DNA of 38,155 bases from Pigoraptor vietnamica (lineage: Eukaryota; Opisthokonta; Filasterea): assembly GCA_943704525.1 (NCBI GenBank), contig CALSCQ010002140.1, positions 15,001-53,155 of the forward strand, written 5' to 3'. Each line of letters starts with the position of its first letter. Positions within the stretch are counted from its first letter, which is position 1. This document shows positions 18,964-30,545 of the stretch, piece after piece. A program made the translations under genes and the position numbers. Under the pieces are notes generated by a model. It ran no database searches, was not told the DNA's origin, and saw nothing but the letters and a program-made list of their open reading frames with translations.

Positions 18964-21089
18964 ATGTCGCTTCTCCTCAACTGTCCCGATGAGGTCCTCT
19001 TGCATGTGCTGCAGGTGGGCGCGTTCACGCCGACGGATGTGGGCCACCTGCGCGCAACGTGCAAGGCGATGCACGCGTTCCTCCTCCGCTTTCGCCACGC
19101 CGTGAACGACTGCCTCGTCGGCGATCTCATCAAGTACAAGCGGTACGGCTACTGGGACTTTGACCTCGCGGCGCAGAGCGGACACATGGACGTGATTAGG
19201 ATGCTCCACGAGGACGAGGTCAAGCGCGGTCGCGTGTCGCGGTGCACGATCGAGGCGACCCGTGCCGCCATTGCGGGTGGGCATTGGGACTCTTCGTCTT
19301 TCTCGTGCGCAATCGCATGGAGAATGCCGTGAGGCACCACACGAACTTCTACGAGCGCAGAAATCCGTGGACGTCGGACCTGGCCGTTAACCTCAAAGAG
19401 GACGGGCCGTGGCCGTGGGAAGATCTCACGGACGAACAGGCACTCTTTTTGCTGAAGGAGGCGCGCATGTATCTCATCGGCCTTGCGGCGGTGCACGCGC
19501 TGAGGGGCCCGGCTCGGCGCGGGAATGCCCGCCTCATTGCGCGCCTGTTACTTCGCGTGTCCGACGTGGAGATGTTCCGACTTGCGTTCGATTACGCTTG
19601 CGAGTGCTACCGCGACCATCCCGACGTCCTGAAGGCCGTTTTGAAGCGGTGTGAGAAGCGCGTGGACCCGGACACGTGCGGGGAGCTTCTCGCGTACTCT
19701 GCGATCCGCTGCGCAACCGGCGGCCGCGGCGCCGAGCTGTTGGACATGGCGCAGCGAGTTTACGGAGTGACAATCGAGTGGCTGGACGACGACAGGCTGC
19801 AAAAGTGCATGAATAAGGCGACGGACGAGGCGGTTGTGGCGCATTTGCGCGCGCTCGGACTGTGCCGCAAGGTTGTGGGCGCGGACGCGAGCGACGTTGT
19901 GTTCAGCGTGGAGCAGGAGGGCGCGCGCGTGACGTGGGAGACACCGCTGCTCTTCTTTCTGCGAGGCGAATTCGAAACGGCGCGCGTCTGCCTCGACTGT
20001 CTTCGGCGCAAGAACACGGAAGGGTATTCTTTCGCGATCAACCACGCCGTGGCCGTGCTCGCCGACATCCGCGTGCTTCGGTGGCTACAGGAGCATCGCT
20101 ATCTCGCAGACGTCGGAGAATCCGCCCTGATGACGCCAGCGCATATGTCGAGCGAGCTCGTCTCGTTCCTGTGGGAGTTTGTGCAGGAGTGGACGCCCGA
20201 TGCCTCGAAGCGCGCAAGCGTCGCGTCGGCGTGGATCGTCCGCGCAGTGCGGCAGGGGAGCCTCTCCACGCTGCGCTTCTTGTGCGAACGCCTCGACATC
20301 GTCGGTATTATGGAGGCAGGAAAAACGCACGAAGACGTGGCCTATGTGGCTGCAAGCCGGGGGGACGCGGACATCGTGGCGTACATGATCGACGTCAATT
20401 CGCGGGTTGCGCGCGTAACCGACTCGGAGGCGTCGCGCAGGGAGGATGCGTTCGACCTCACGCTGCGGCCGTTCGACATGACGAGCGTGCTCGAGGGTGC
20501 CGTGCGGTACGGTCACTCCCGCCTGGCCCGCCTCATCGATCGACGCGTGCCGGGCCTTCGCGTGCCCCTTGAGGCTGCGAGCGAGTCGTGCCGGTGGTCG
20601 CTGTTCAAGTGGGTGGCCGAGCGCCAGCGGCTGCCTCGCGATCGCAAGGAGATCGAAGAGGCAATTGTCACGGCGCTGAGCCTGTGTCAGCTCGACGTTG
20701 TGGAGTGGTTCGCGGAGAACGAGCCGGACGCGTTCGCTCGAGACAAGGATTACTTCTGGATGCGTGCGCTGTCGGACGTGCGCGACGCGGACTTTCTGTA
20801 CACGTTCCTCTCAAAGTACCCAGAGTGCATAGAGATGAGAGTTGATTGGGACCGTTACGACGACTTTTTGCTGGCGAAGCGCCTCGGTCGCACGATGCAC
20901 TGGTCAATGCCGCTGGACGAAGTCGCGGAGCGGTCAAAGCTGGGCGCGATGCAGGCGGCCATCGACTTTTCGATTCCGGTCATACCCCTTCACCCGACGC
21001 GTCTTCGGAACTTGCGCCGGACGGATCGTCCGCTGGCCAAGTGGCTGGAGGAACGACTGCAGGCCAACAAGTTTGAGCTGTTGGACTGA
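18964..21089 (+). CDS. F-box / ankyrin-like repeat protein, one frame break
   Basis: The N-terminus from ATG 18964 carries an F-box (NCPDEVLLHVLQVG, then LRATCKAMHAFL), then ankyrin-like units: DLAAQSGHMDVIRMLHED and AAIAGGHW. Near 19285-19297 the frame changes by one base (a missing base would restore it), and the same repeat continues with LFVFLVRNRMEN. The rest runs open to 21089, with further loose units such as VRQGSLSTLRFLCERLD, ASRGDADIVAYMIDV and GHSRLARLIDRR. Joined, it would be about 708 residues. The two pieces agree in repeat register, so they are one gene, either mutated or mis-sequenced. No introns are needed. F-box plus degenerate ankyrin arrays are abundant in amoebae and in pandoravirus-like giant viruses, where they are thought to redirect ubiquitin ligases. 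Target unknown. Confidence 0.7.
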
Positions 21090-21330
21090 AGCGCCGAATG
21101 AAGTCGTTAATATTTGTTATGCTTATTATCCGCTGTGGTTATCTCGAGAAGAAAGGGGCCGTGCAACAATGACGTCTGCCCACAGTGCTGTCGAGGGTCT
21201 CTTATCCTGTACCATGTTGTGCGATATCGACTCAGACTGACAACGCGGCAAAATTAACAAAGGCACTTCATCAAATGGACGGTACATTTTCAATCACTTC
21301 GTAATGGCGGTTTCGCCTCAAATCTACTAC

Positions 21331-22355
21331 CTAACGGTGCGCTCGGCAAGCACATGGTCCCCGCCACGATAAAGCCCGTTGAACTGTTTCGCTGCTGAAG
21401 ACTCTTCGCACACGCCCAAGCGCCCGGCGATCTACAATGGGGCAATTGATGACATTCAGGACGCACACGTGCTCGAGGAACGAAACATCCGTCACTAACA
21501 CTGAGCAGCCGCTCAAAATCAACGCGTGTACGCTCCCTAGCGCGGACACATCGGTCACGCCCACACAGCCTGAAAGGTCTAGCCGGTGCACGCCGCCGAG
21601 CATAGAGACGTCGGTTAAGACCTTTGAGTTGATGGTAAGGTCGTAAACGGTGCCGAGTTGGGATACGTCCGCGACGGCAGTGTAACGAAGGCTCAACGTG
21701 CCGGCGTGCACGCGCCCCAGTGCCGAAACATCCTTCACCCCTGTCATATCGAGCACAAGCGTATGCACGCGGCCAAGCATGGAGGCGTCGGCGACGTTGC
21801 ATCCCGTGAGGTCCAGCACCGAGACGTTACCCAGTGCCGATATGTCGGACACGCACGTGCGCGAAAGAATGAGGGTGTGAACGCGACCCAGGGCAGAAAC
21901 ATCCTTGACGTTGGACTCTCGGAAATCCAGCGTGTGACAGTCCGCCAGCGCCGCAACGCCAGTAAGATTTTCGAGGTTTTGCGCCGTGCAGAGTCGGAGC
22001 GTATGGACGCGCTCAAATGCCGACACGTCGACGGCACGCGTGCCCGTCAGGTCGAGGGTATGGCACGATCCCAGCGCGCGGCGCACATCGTCCGTCCACG
22101 CAAAACGCGACATCCGGAGGTTCAACTCGTGCACGCCGTCGAGAGACGCGACGCCGACGAGTTCGTTAAACGAGCACAAATGGAGCGTATGCACTCGGCC
22201 GAGAGCGGAAACATCAAGTGCTCCACCATAGTTATACGTTTGCCTCGAAAACTCGCGCGTGTGGAGAGCTCCGAGGACAGACACGTCGCGCGCGCGCTAC
22301 AATAGTTGCGAAGGACGAGCGTGTGTATATGGCGCGCGGCGGAAACGTCCGCGAG
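21331..22355 (-). CDS. Leucine-rich repeat protein, 5' end broken
   Basis: At least a dozen 22-24 residue repeats follow the pattern DVSALGRVHTLxLSxTxV: DVSALGRVHTLILSRTCV, DISALGNVSVLDLTGCNV, DASMLGRVHTLVLDMTGV. The open frame 21331-22284 has no ATG at its head, and a TAG at 22297-22299 closes it upstream. The repeat continues in another frame (LADVSAARHIHTLVLRN) to about 22355. The switch falls in a CG dinucleotide run (22287-22297), a classic slippage site. Upstream of 22355 the sense strand becomes a CA microsatellite, so the original start cannot be seen. No signal peptide or membrane helix is visible. Such uniform LRRs act as binding scaffolds; the function is unknown. The C-terminal ~25 residues are basic and Cys-containing. 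Confidence 0.65.
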
Positions 22356-22445
22356 TGTGTGTGTCTGTGTGCTTGTATACGTGCGTGTGTGGGTGCGCGT
22401 GTCTGTGTGCGTGTGCGTCTGTGTGCGTGTGTGTGTGTGCATGTG
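22350..22445. repeat. GT-rich microsatellite at the broken end of the LRR gene
   Basis: An imperfect GT array with C, GC and GG interruptions abuts the last recognisable LRR coding sequence. It occupies most of the gap between this gene and the 3' end of the CAF-1 gene; the remainder (22446-22590) shows no feature. Confidence 0.8.
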
Positions 22446-22590
22446 CGTGCGGTGTCTGCATATTCAATTGGCGTGAATACACCAAGTCTATTTCACACAT
22501 AGCAATGGTTACATATCCACGAAGTTCAAAGGACAAACAACTTTGTTTGTGTGTTACTGACACGAGAGAGAAGCGCTGCTCAGAATCACT

Positions 22591-25500
22591 TCACTCGTAC
22601 GACGCAACGAGCGTAGGAACGACTCTTCGCTTTTTCGCCGCAGGACCTGTAGGTTAAGACGTACGTGAAAATCGTGTGTGAGCCGACAGACATGCCCGTG
22701 AAGGGAAAAAAAGAGGAAAGATTTGACAGCACGCACATGGGATACATTTAACAGCATTCGACACACACAGTGCGCACTCAATCAGCCACTAATGCACGCA
22801 CGCGGGCGCACAAAGAGACATACAGGAGCACACTGCGTAGATGTGGGCAGACACCTCGAGAAAGAAGCCGACCGCACTCACCTTCGAGTTCCGCGGCCTG
22901 TGCATTCGCCGATGCGTTCTCCACATCGCGAGGCTCAGCCGTCCCATTCGCAGTCACGTGCGCAGCGGCGGGCTTGCGGCGAATCAACGACGAAATGTCA
23001 CGCGGCTCTCCTCCCTCCGCCACCGTCGCCACTGTCGCAAGCGCAGGGCGTGCGTTGGGCGGCGTGACGGGCACAGACGCAATGTTTGCGGACTTGGCGT
23101 CTGCGTTCTTGGCCTTCTCTTCGTCGGTGGTTCGCGGCGCAGCGTCGTCGGCTCGCACAGAGGCCTCGTCCCGCTTAGGGGACTTGTCAGCCTCACGCGC
23201 CGCCAGCATGGCCGCGGGATAGGACGCGAGGGGCAGTGGCCGACCTGATCGAAAAACATGCGATGATTTGGAGTGTGAGTGACATCCATCATTTAGGCGT
23301 GTGAAAATTCACTCGGCCAGAGCAAGAGAGAGAGAGAGAGTGCGCGTGCCATAGCAAGGGTGAGCGTGTGAGACAATGAGGACAACTGAAACAAATGGAA
23401 CACGCACGCACACGAGCGCAAGCACGAAGGGGCACAAAGGGGGACATTGCGACAACACTGAGCGCACCACACACGCGCCACATAATGACACGCGCAGCCC
23501 GCATGCCCACCAATTTCGCCCTCTTTGAACGCGATGAGCGAGCAGTACCCGTCCTGCGACGACACGGCAATGTAGCGACCGTCCGGCGTCCTGTGCGACA
23601 ACAAACAAACAAACCGTCAGCGACACCACACACGAGAACAAAGCAGTAACTCACAAAGCCAATACAGAGGACAACAACTGTTTAAGCCGCACTCACCAGC
23701 ACACGTCGGTCAGCTGCGCATAGTGGAGGTCGCTCACGACGCACACGGGATCAATGCGCTCCGTGTCGTACACAATTACCGCATCGGTCGTCGCCACCGC
23801 AAAAAGCATGCGATAGGGCACTTTGAGCATGCGTTGTCGCGCGCCCTTTCCCTCCGCCCGCGCGCGCGATTCAAACAGCAGCGGACAGCAGCGCACCGCC
23901 ACCGTCGGCCGCTTCGGGCAAGGCAGGTGCATGATGGGACGGTGCAACGTTCCCCGGTTGTACACGATCGTCGTGTAGATCTTCTCGCCCGTCGACCGCT
24001 GCGAGTCGCTGACTTCCGATGCGTCATCGGTCCCGCGCTCGCTCTCCGCGCCGTCCGCAGCCTGCTGCGCGCTCTCTTTCGCCTCCGCGCCCTTCGCGGC
24101 CCACAGACCCGCCGGCGTGATCAACAGCGAGCCATCGGGCGTGAACGACGGCCGCCGGAAAAACGAGGGCAGCGTCTCGTCCACGTAGAATCGCCCGTTC
24201 ACCCCGAGCGACGACGGCGCCGGCGACGAACTCTTCGGTTGGGGCGACATGAGCGCTTCGGCAACCTTCGATTCGTCCGCTTGTGCGTCGTTCGCCGACT
24301 CGCGCCTCTTTTTGCCGCTCTTGGACGCGGGGAGCCCGTTCGTGGCGACAGGCGCAAAGGGCTTCTTCGAGCGCGATCCCTCCTGAGCGGCAATGGAGAA
24401 TATGCGCACGGAGCGGTCGCTGCTTTGCGTGACGACATACTGGTTGAGGGGGTCCCACGCGACGCCCTGGACGTAGTGCTTGTGGTCCTTCATCTGGTGG
24501 CGGAGCTTGCCTGCGTGTGCGTGCATGCGTCAGCTCACGGTAGAGGGTATATGCGCGTGTCGGCACACTCACGCGCGATAGAATGAAGAGTGTGGTGAGT
24601 AACAGCGGCGAGGAACTGGTGTTTGCGCTTATGTGCGCGTGTGAATAGGTGAACGTGGTGTAAATGTGCTGTACATTCGCATCTGCGCACCAAAGTACGC
24701 TTGCATTGCGTGACTGGGTTAAAGGCTTGCGAATTAGAGACAGAGTCACTCACACAGCCCCACTCACCCTTCGTCGCATCCCACACGACGGCCGTGTTAT
24801 CGACCGATCCAGAGAGAAGCGAGAGGGAGTCCGGCGACCACGCGAGATCGCACACGTCCTCAAGGTGGGACCTGTGTGCAGGAGAGGAGACGGACATGAG
24901 TCTCCAAACAGTTCAATTTTGTGCGAGAAGGACATGAGTCGTGGAACAGCTGAAGTGCGGGGCGATTGAACCGGGAAGAGAGCACGGTCACATGCGATGC
25001 ACAGGCGAGCTAGCTGTACAGAGTCTTACTTAACACAAACATATAGCGCACGAACAAACATACATTGCGCCATACATACATTCGCCATACATTGCCATTC
25101 ATACCACGCACATACACCCGCGTGGCAACACCACACATCCACATACACACTGGGACAAACCCGACGTGCAATCCCACATCCTCAACCATCCTCAAACGCG
25201 CGCTTTCCACTAACACACCCACCGAAGAATGTGAATGACTGTCCACACTTCCTTGTTCTCGTCAGACTCGAGTGACGTGGCACCAAGCGCGTCCGATGAC
25301 GCACCGCTGTCGTCATTTCGACGCCACAGAATGACGGCGCCGTCGTCCCCGCCGCTCGCGAGCACTTGGCCGTTCGGAGAAAAGCGCACGACGTTCACCG
25401 CCTTCGAGTGACGGGAAAGGCTGGCGCGAAATTCAATCTGCGGTAAGACGAAGCGCCGAGTTGAGTGGGACGTGGAGCGTTCTGTTGGCTAATGAAGCCG

Positions 25501-25818
25501 GCTCGGGAACACGACGAGCGATGCGCCTCAGTGCACAATTGTGCGGCTCTCTAACAATACCGCGTGTGCATCAAAAAAAAACAGCGCGTAACAATAGACA
25601 GTCCAAGAAATCGGCCCAAAAAACCCGCACGAAAACAGAGCAAAGGGCACGTGACAAGGACTCACCTTGGGGAGGGCGCCATCTTCGCCCGGCACGCGCA
25701 TCCACACTTTGACATCGTTGTCGGCACCACCGGTGGCAAGACGCCCTGAAGGGTGCGCATCCACGCTGAACACCGGCTGCTTCGCGTGCCATACAATCTC
25801 AACCGCCGCGACCTTCAT
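22591..25818 (-). CDS. CHAF1B: Chromatin assembly factor 1 subunit B (p60, WD40)
   Basis: Seven exons: 25666-25818, 25223-25437, 24768-24871, 23697-24510, 23511-23590, 22882-23244 and 22591-22646, giving 594 residues. The start [18 protein letters not shown] and the extreme C-terminus [10 protein letters not shown] are hallmarks of CAF-1 p60/Cac2. WD40 blades are visible: [62 protein letters not shown] and [18 protein letters not shown] charged, presumably disordered loop interrupts the propeller after blade four, and an Ala/Asp-rich linker precedes the last exon. By family knowledge it is the histone-chaperone subunit that binds Asf1 and deposits H3-H4 on newly replicated DNA in the nucleus. 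It shares a divergent upstream region, with two E2F-type sites, with Sel1 protein B. Complete and intact. Confidence 0.93.
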
Positions 25819-26210
25819 CCTCTTCGCCGCACACGCCGTGCGCCGCTTTTCACACTCTCGGCGCCCAATAAGCGGTCGTCGAATCAGACTCCAATCGCCA
25901 GTTGATGCGAGTCGTGAGCGACTCAGCACCGGTCCATTTCCCCGCAAAAAACGATGGTGTGCGCGGTTTGTTGTACGAGATTGAAGAGCGCTAAGTGAAG
26001 TTTGGCGTTTTGGTTGCCGCGCCAATAGTGCCGTTACAGAGAAGTACGAGTAAAATACAACGCCACTCGTGCGCACTTCGTAGTGGCGAGGGCGTGTGTG
26101 CGTAAAGAGCCGGTGTGTGCGTGTTGTTGTGTATGTGCGTTTGTGTGTGTGCGTGTGCTCAACAAGGGAGTGAATAAGTGCTGTGTGTTCGTTTCGTGTG
26201 CTCCACACGC

Positions 26211-26248
26211 TTTCGCGCCCTTTTCTGGCTGAAACAATTTTTTGGCGC
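26211..26248 (+). promoter_or_regulatory. Pair of E2F-consensus sites
   Basis: TTTCGCGC (26211-26218) and TTTGGCGC (26241-26248) lie 22 bases apart and about 400 bases upstream of the CAF-1 p60 start. CAF-1 is a replication-coupled gene and an E2F target in animals and plants, so the match is functionally sensible. It remains motif-only evidence. Confidence 0.45.
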
Positions 26249-26259
26249 GCATCATTTAA

Positions 26260-26301
26260 CCGAGATTTCGCTTATTCCCAAAATACTAACCGAAATCTCG
26301 G
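26260..26301. repeat. 11-bp perfect inverted repeat, 20-base loop
   Basis: CCGAGATTTCG (26260-26270) is mirrored by CGAAATCTCGG (26291-26301). It lies 12 bases right of the second E2F-type site, in AT-richer sequence. It could bind a dimeric factor or form an RNA hairpin. Confidence 0.85.
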
Positions 26302-26950
26302 CAACATTTTTGTCCGATTTGTCAGCGGGAAACTGATTTCGCACTTGATCGTAAAACTGCGCTCCAATACAATGTGTATGTCGTAAAATATCCGGACAGC
26401 AAAATTCCGACCGCAGAAGCAGTTCGGTCCGCAACTGTCTCTCGGCGAAACGAGATACCATTCCAATCTCACGCCAACAGAGTTCGATTTGCCTTCGGTT
26501 CCCTCTCACTCTCTTCCAGGACGCCGTTTGTGTGTTTGGCCTTGTCGTCGCGGCTGTCTGGACTTCGCGTGTTACGACGGGCTGCGTGGGGAACGTGCGG
26601 CACTCGCGGCGCGCAGTTGCGGCAAACTCACCAAAACACACTTATTGTAATCGCTGTGTGTGAAATTCATCTCTTCTCTGCTGCGATTGACAACGCCGAC
26701 TTCTGAATTCGGGTCCTGCGCGTCAGCGGCAAGTTCTCGGCTCATCCTTTTGTTGTCTGCCGGTTCCCATTTGCCTTGCGAGTGGCTCAGTCGCTGTCGA
26801 AATTGTGTGTGCTTCGCAATCGTCGACACGTGGGAGTACGATGATGGAGAGTCGCGCGCGCGGAAGGCACTTTGCCGCCGTTTTATGAGCGTTGCGCGCG
26901 AGAGAAGACGCGGGAACGCTTCGCGGGAACTTGCGTTTGCAGTCGCTGCG

Positions 26951-27905
26951 ATGGATGGCGGCATTGCTTCGGCGGTCTCCCAGGACGCGCATGTCGAGCA
27001 CGAGGCGAAGGCGGAGGACTATCTCCACCGAAAGCGACGCTTCGAATGGATGGCCACCGCGCAGCAGCTGTCGGCGTCGTACGGCCAGTCTGATGTCGGG
27101 CGAGAAGGCGTGACGGCGCGGACAACAATCGCGGGTGCATCGGCTCCTCCGCTTGGAGGGCTAGCACGCGCCGTATCGCCGGACGACGGCGCGGAAGAGC
27201 GGGACGTGGATTACTTTGGGCTCGCGTTGCGCCACTTTCACAAATGGTTCGACCTCAAGGCGGCCGAGGGGCACTTTGGGAAGGCGATCGCGAGCGGCAA
27301 GCTCGACGCCGACAGTCTGGCCCTTGCGCATCTCTACCTCTACCGGATAAAAGAGGCGTGGGCCGTCGAGCACGACAAGGTCGCCGCTGCATCCCACCGG
27401 GCACAGGCGGAGCGGCTGCGAGTGCGCGACGTGTGCGTTCGTGCGGCCCTCGCCGTATGCGACGGCGCGGGGGACGGTATCGCGCAGTTCAACCTCGGCT
27501 GGTGCCACGAATTTGGCATCGGGACGATCGTGGACGACATTGCGGCCGCGTCGTTCTACCTCAGCGCTGCCGAGCGTGGCCTTGCGGCTGCGCAGTGCAA
27601 CTATGGCGCGTGCCTGTTTCGCGGGAAGGGCGTGGCGAAGAACGAGCACGCGGCGGCGTTCTGGTTCGACAAGGCGGCGCAGCAGGGACTGTCGCGTGCG
27701 ATGGTGTTTGCGGGTTTGTGCTGCATCGAGGGGCGGGGAGAGCGGGAGCGGTCGTTCAAGGCGTCGATATGGTTTCACAAGGCTGCGGAGCAGGGGGACG
27801 CGTGCGCGCAGTACTTGCTGGGGTTGCTGGCGGAAGAAGGTCTGGAGGGGCCCGCGGATGCAGGGGCCACGCGCGCGTTTGAGCTGTACAAGGCTGCGGC
27901 GGTGC

Positions 27906-27984
<79 letters not shown>

Positions 27985-30038
27985 CGCGTGTGTGCGTGCG
28001 TGCCCCTATAGCACGTAAGGTGTACACATGAATAAGCGACCGTCTCCTCTCTACGTCGTTGCTTACTCGACATCGCACACAGGGATACCCACCGGCACAG
28101 TACGCGCTCGGCTGCTGTTACGAGCGCGGTTTGGGCGTTCCCGCCAATCCAGCCGCTGCGTTTCAGTCCATGCTTGCTGCCGCGAACAAGGGGTATCATC
28201 CCGCGCACTGCGCGCTCGGCGTCTACAACAGGAACGGCACCGGCACGCCCCCGTCCATGAGCGTCGAGTCGCGGTTCGAGGCGGCGGCCAAGCACTTCAT
28301 CTCTGCGGCTGAGGCTGGAAATGCGGAGGCGATGTGTCTGTGCGGTCTCATGCTCGCGAAGGGCGAGGTGTGCGTGTCGTATGACGAGGCGAGCGAGAAC
28401 CTCACGGTGACGGGGTCGCCCCGTCCGACGTGGGTGGCGGGGGACAGCCCCGAGGCGGCCGAAGCGGTTGAGCTGTTCCGAAAGGCGCATGAGGCGGGGT
28501 GCTCGGCTGCGACCGTGAACATGGCACTGTGTTACAAGACGGGCTTTGGCGTGGATAAGGACGAGGAGTTGGCGGTGCGTGTACGTGTGTGCGCGCGCGC
28601 GTCAGTGTGTGTTTGCGTTTGTGTAAGAGAGGGTGAGAGAGGTGTGGATGTGCCCATGTGTTGCGTGCGTGGTGTGCGAGAGTGAGTGTGAGTGTGCGTT
28701 ATTGCGTTGCTAAATGCTATCCCGGCAGGTCCAATTCCTGATCGTCGCCGCAAAGAGCGAGGACCCAAACGCCTTCTTCCATCTCGGCCTGATTTTCGAG
28801 AAGGGTTTGGGGCGTGCCGCCGAAAGAAGCCTTCCGCGGGCGATGGAGTGCTACAGAATGGTGCGTACTTCTTCTTCTGCCTTTTTTTCTATGGCGTACG
28901 TCTTGAGAATAGTGACCACAAAAATTTCTGCATGCAACATTAAGGTATATTTGAGTTTCCACCTTCACCTTTCTGTGCCCAAGTCCTTTGTCACCGGATT
29001 GTCTCGCTATTGCGTGCGAGTCCCGGTGCGTCTCTCATGGTCGTAACACGGTCATAACACGCTCTTTGCTCTCTCCAGGCCATCCGCTTTGGACACCCGC
29101 GCGCGCAGGCCGCTCTCGCCGAGTGTGAGGCGCGAAGCGGCGATTCCTTTCCGCGGCAACGGGCAATCGAACCCGAGGCCGAGCCAAGAGAAGGCGACGA
29201 AAAGCCCGCAGTTCCCCGAACGGCCTCACAAGACGCGCCGAAATCGCCGATCTTGGAGAGACGGCCGCCGCCGCGCAAGTTCCAAACAGCCTCCTCCAGC
29301 GCGTCACGTGACAGCCGTGATCTGCCGTCGGTGTGCTCCATAGGGGGCGAGAAGGTGTGTCCGGATATTATGGAGGAGGACGAAGGGGAGCGACAGCCGG
29401 CCGACCACGTGATCGACAGCGACGCGTCTGACAAGTCCGCTCCGCGTGTGCCCGTCGCCTCATCGGTTGAGAGTTTGTTGTGCGCGCCGCGAGATGACGC
29501 CCTGTTGACTCGCGACAAGGGCCTCGCGCTAAAGGGCAAGACGGCCGGGGCGTGCTCGGTGGCCGCTTGCGGCGACGAAGACTCGGGAGAGAGCGACACG
29601 GAGGCGCAGGAGGCGCGCATGGACGGCGCGCTGTGTGCGGACGGCGGCGGAAGCAGCAGCACCCCTTCGAAAGTGGTGCCATCGGCGCACTCGGGGGAGG
29701 ACGGACCGAGCTCATCGGCGAAGGCTCCGGACCTCTCTGTTGGCGCGGGCGGTTCGCCCCGCTTGAACGCAGTGGACGGCGGTGTGAGCATCGGGACGCC
29801 GAACGAAAGTCCGCGTGCACAGGGGAAGCCAATCTCTATTAGCATCCGGGTTGTGCATGCGTCCTCTGAAGACAGCCCGGAGAAGGCAGGCGCGGGAACC
29901 GGCGGGACTGCACGTGTCGACGATGTAGGGGCTCACGTGCACGCCGTGTTCGACAGGGACCGAAAGCCGCTCAAGTCGTGCATTCGCGAGAGCGCGTCGC
30001 CGCTTCCCATTCTCGTGCGGCGAAAGGGCGACGAGTGA
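26951..30038 (+). CDS. Sel1-like repeat protein B
   Basis: Exons 26951-27907, 28083-28574, 28729-28860 and 29079-30038 give 846 residues; all three introns are phase 0. The ATG at 26951 has a better context (GCGATGG) than the in-frame ATG at 26885, which remains possible. Sel1 repeats run from about residue 175 to 545: AQFNLGWCHEFGIGT, AQCNYGACLFRGKGVAKN, AQYLLGLLAEEGLEG, AQYALGCCYERGLGVPAN, AMCLCGLMLAKGE, ATVNMALCYKTGFGVDKD, AFFHLGLIFEKGLG. The C-terminal ~300 residues are Ser/Glu/Pro-rich and probably disordered, ending KSCIRESASPLPILVRRK. Likely a scaffolding adaptor; partner unknown. Intron 1 begins directly as a 75-base GT array, so the donor is embedded in the repeat. It diverges from the CAF-1 p60 gene. 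Confidence 0.8.
27908..27982 (+). repeat. 75-base GT array starting at a splice donor
   Basis: The run begins at the first base of intron 1 of Sel1 protein B (CAG/GTGTGT) and continues uninterrupted to 27982. Any of its GT pairs could serve as a donor. Confidence 0.95.
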
Positions 30039-30452
30039 ACTGACGGCCTTCGCCTCGTTGGTGCGAAGGGCTGATATGGCTTGAGTTGGGGCAATTGTGG
30101 TGTGTAGGCTTGCGGGGATGACGAGAAACCTTAGTGTATGGAGTTATTAATGAGCACGTTCGTCGCTCGTTGTGGAGCGTATTATTGCGTTGGCGCGTTG
30201 CGCGTGTCGTCGCTTTGGGTGCGTTGCGTAAGGGCTGCGCGCGTCTTCGAACAAGAAAATCACTCATGTATGTGATTTTTTTCGACTTTGAAATAGTGAC
30301 GTTTGGCGTATACTTGCACGCGCACGCACGCGCACGCAACGACGCATACGCTGACGCACGCACGCGCTCGCTATTTTCACAACGCATGTCCCACCCGAGC
30401 ACCCCAGTAGTTCTCGCGAAAGAAGATAGCGGCAATATACAAAGATGCAGGC

Positions 30453-30513
<61 letters not shown>

Positions 30514-30545
30514 GATAAGAGCGCTCGCATTCACTCGGACCGCAA
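30039..30545. other. Convergent intergenic gap with GT microsatellite
   Basis: It lies between the stops of Sel1 protein B (+) and the TauE exporter (-). A 57-base GT run occupies 30455-30511, ending 34 bases from the exporter stop. An ACGC-rich stretch lies at 30318-30365. No gene is seen. Confidence 0.6.

Larger units (their letters stand above)
25819..26950. promoter_or_regulatory. Divergent upstream region of CAF-1 p60 and Sel1 protein B
   Basis: It separates two genes transcribed outward. It contains TTTCGCGC at 26211-26218 and TTTGGCGC at 26241-26248, both exact matches to the E2F consensus TTTSSCGC, and an 11-bp inverted repeat at 26260-26301. A GT-rich tract lies at 26090-26160. The stretch 26300-26880 has only weak open frames and may include 5' untranslated sequence of the Sel1 gene. 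Confidence 0.55.

Noticed and set aside
23723-24586. Plus-strand open frame of 287 codons
   Set aside because: Antisense to the WD40 exon of CAF-1 p60; Arg-rich composition typical of a GC-rich shadow frame.
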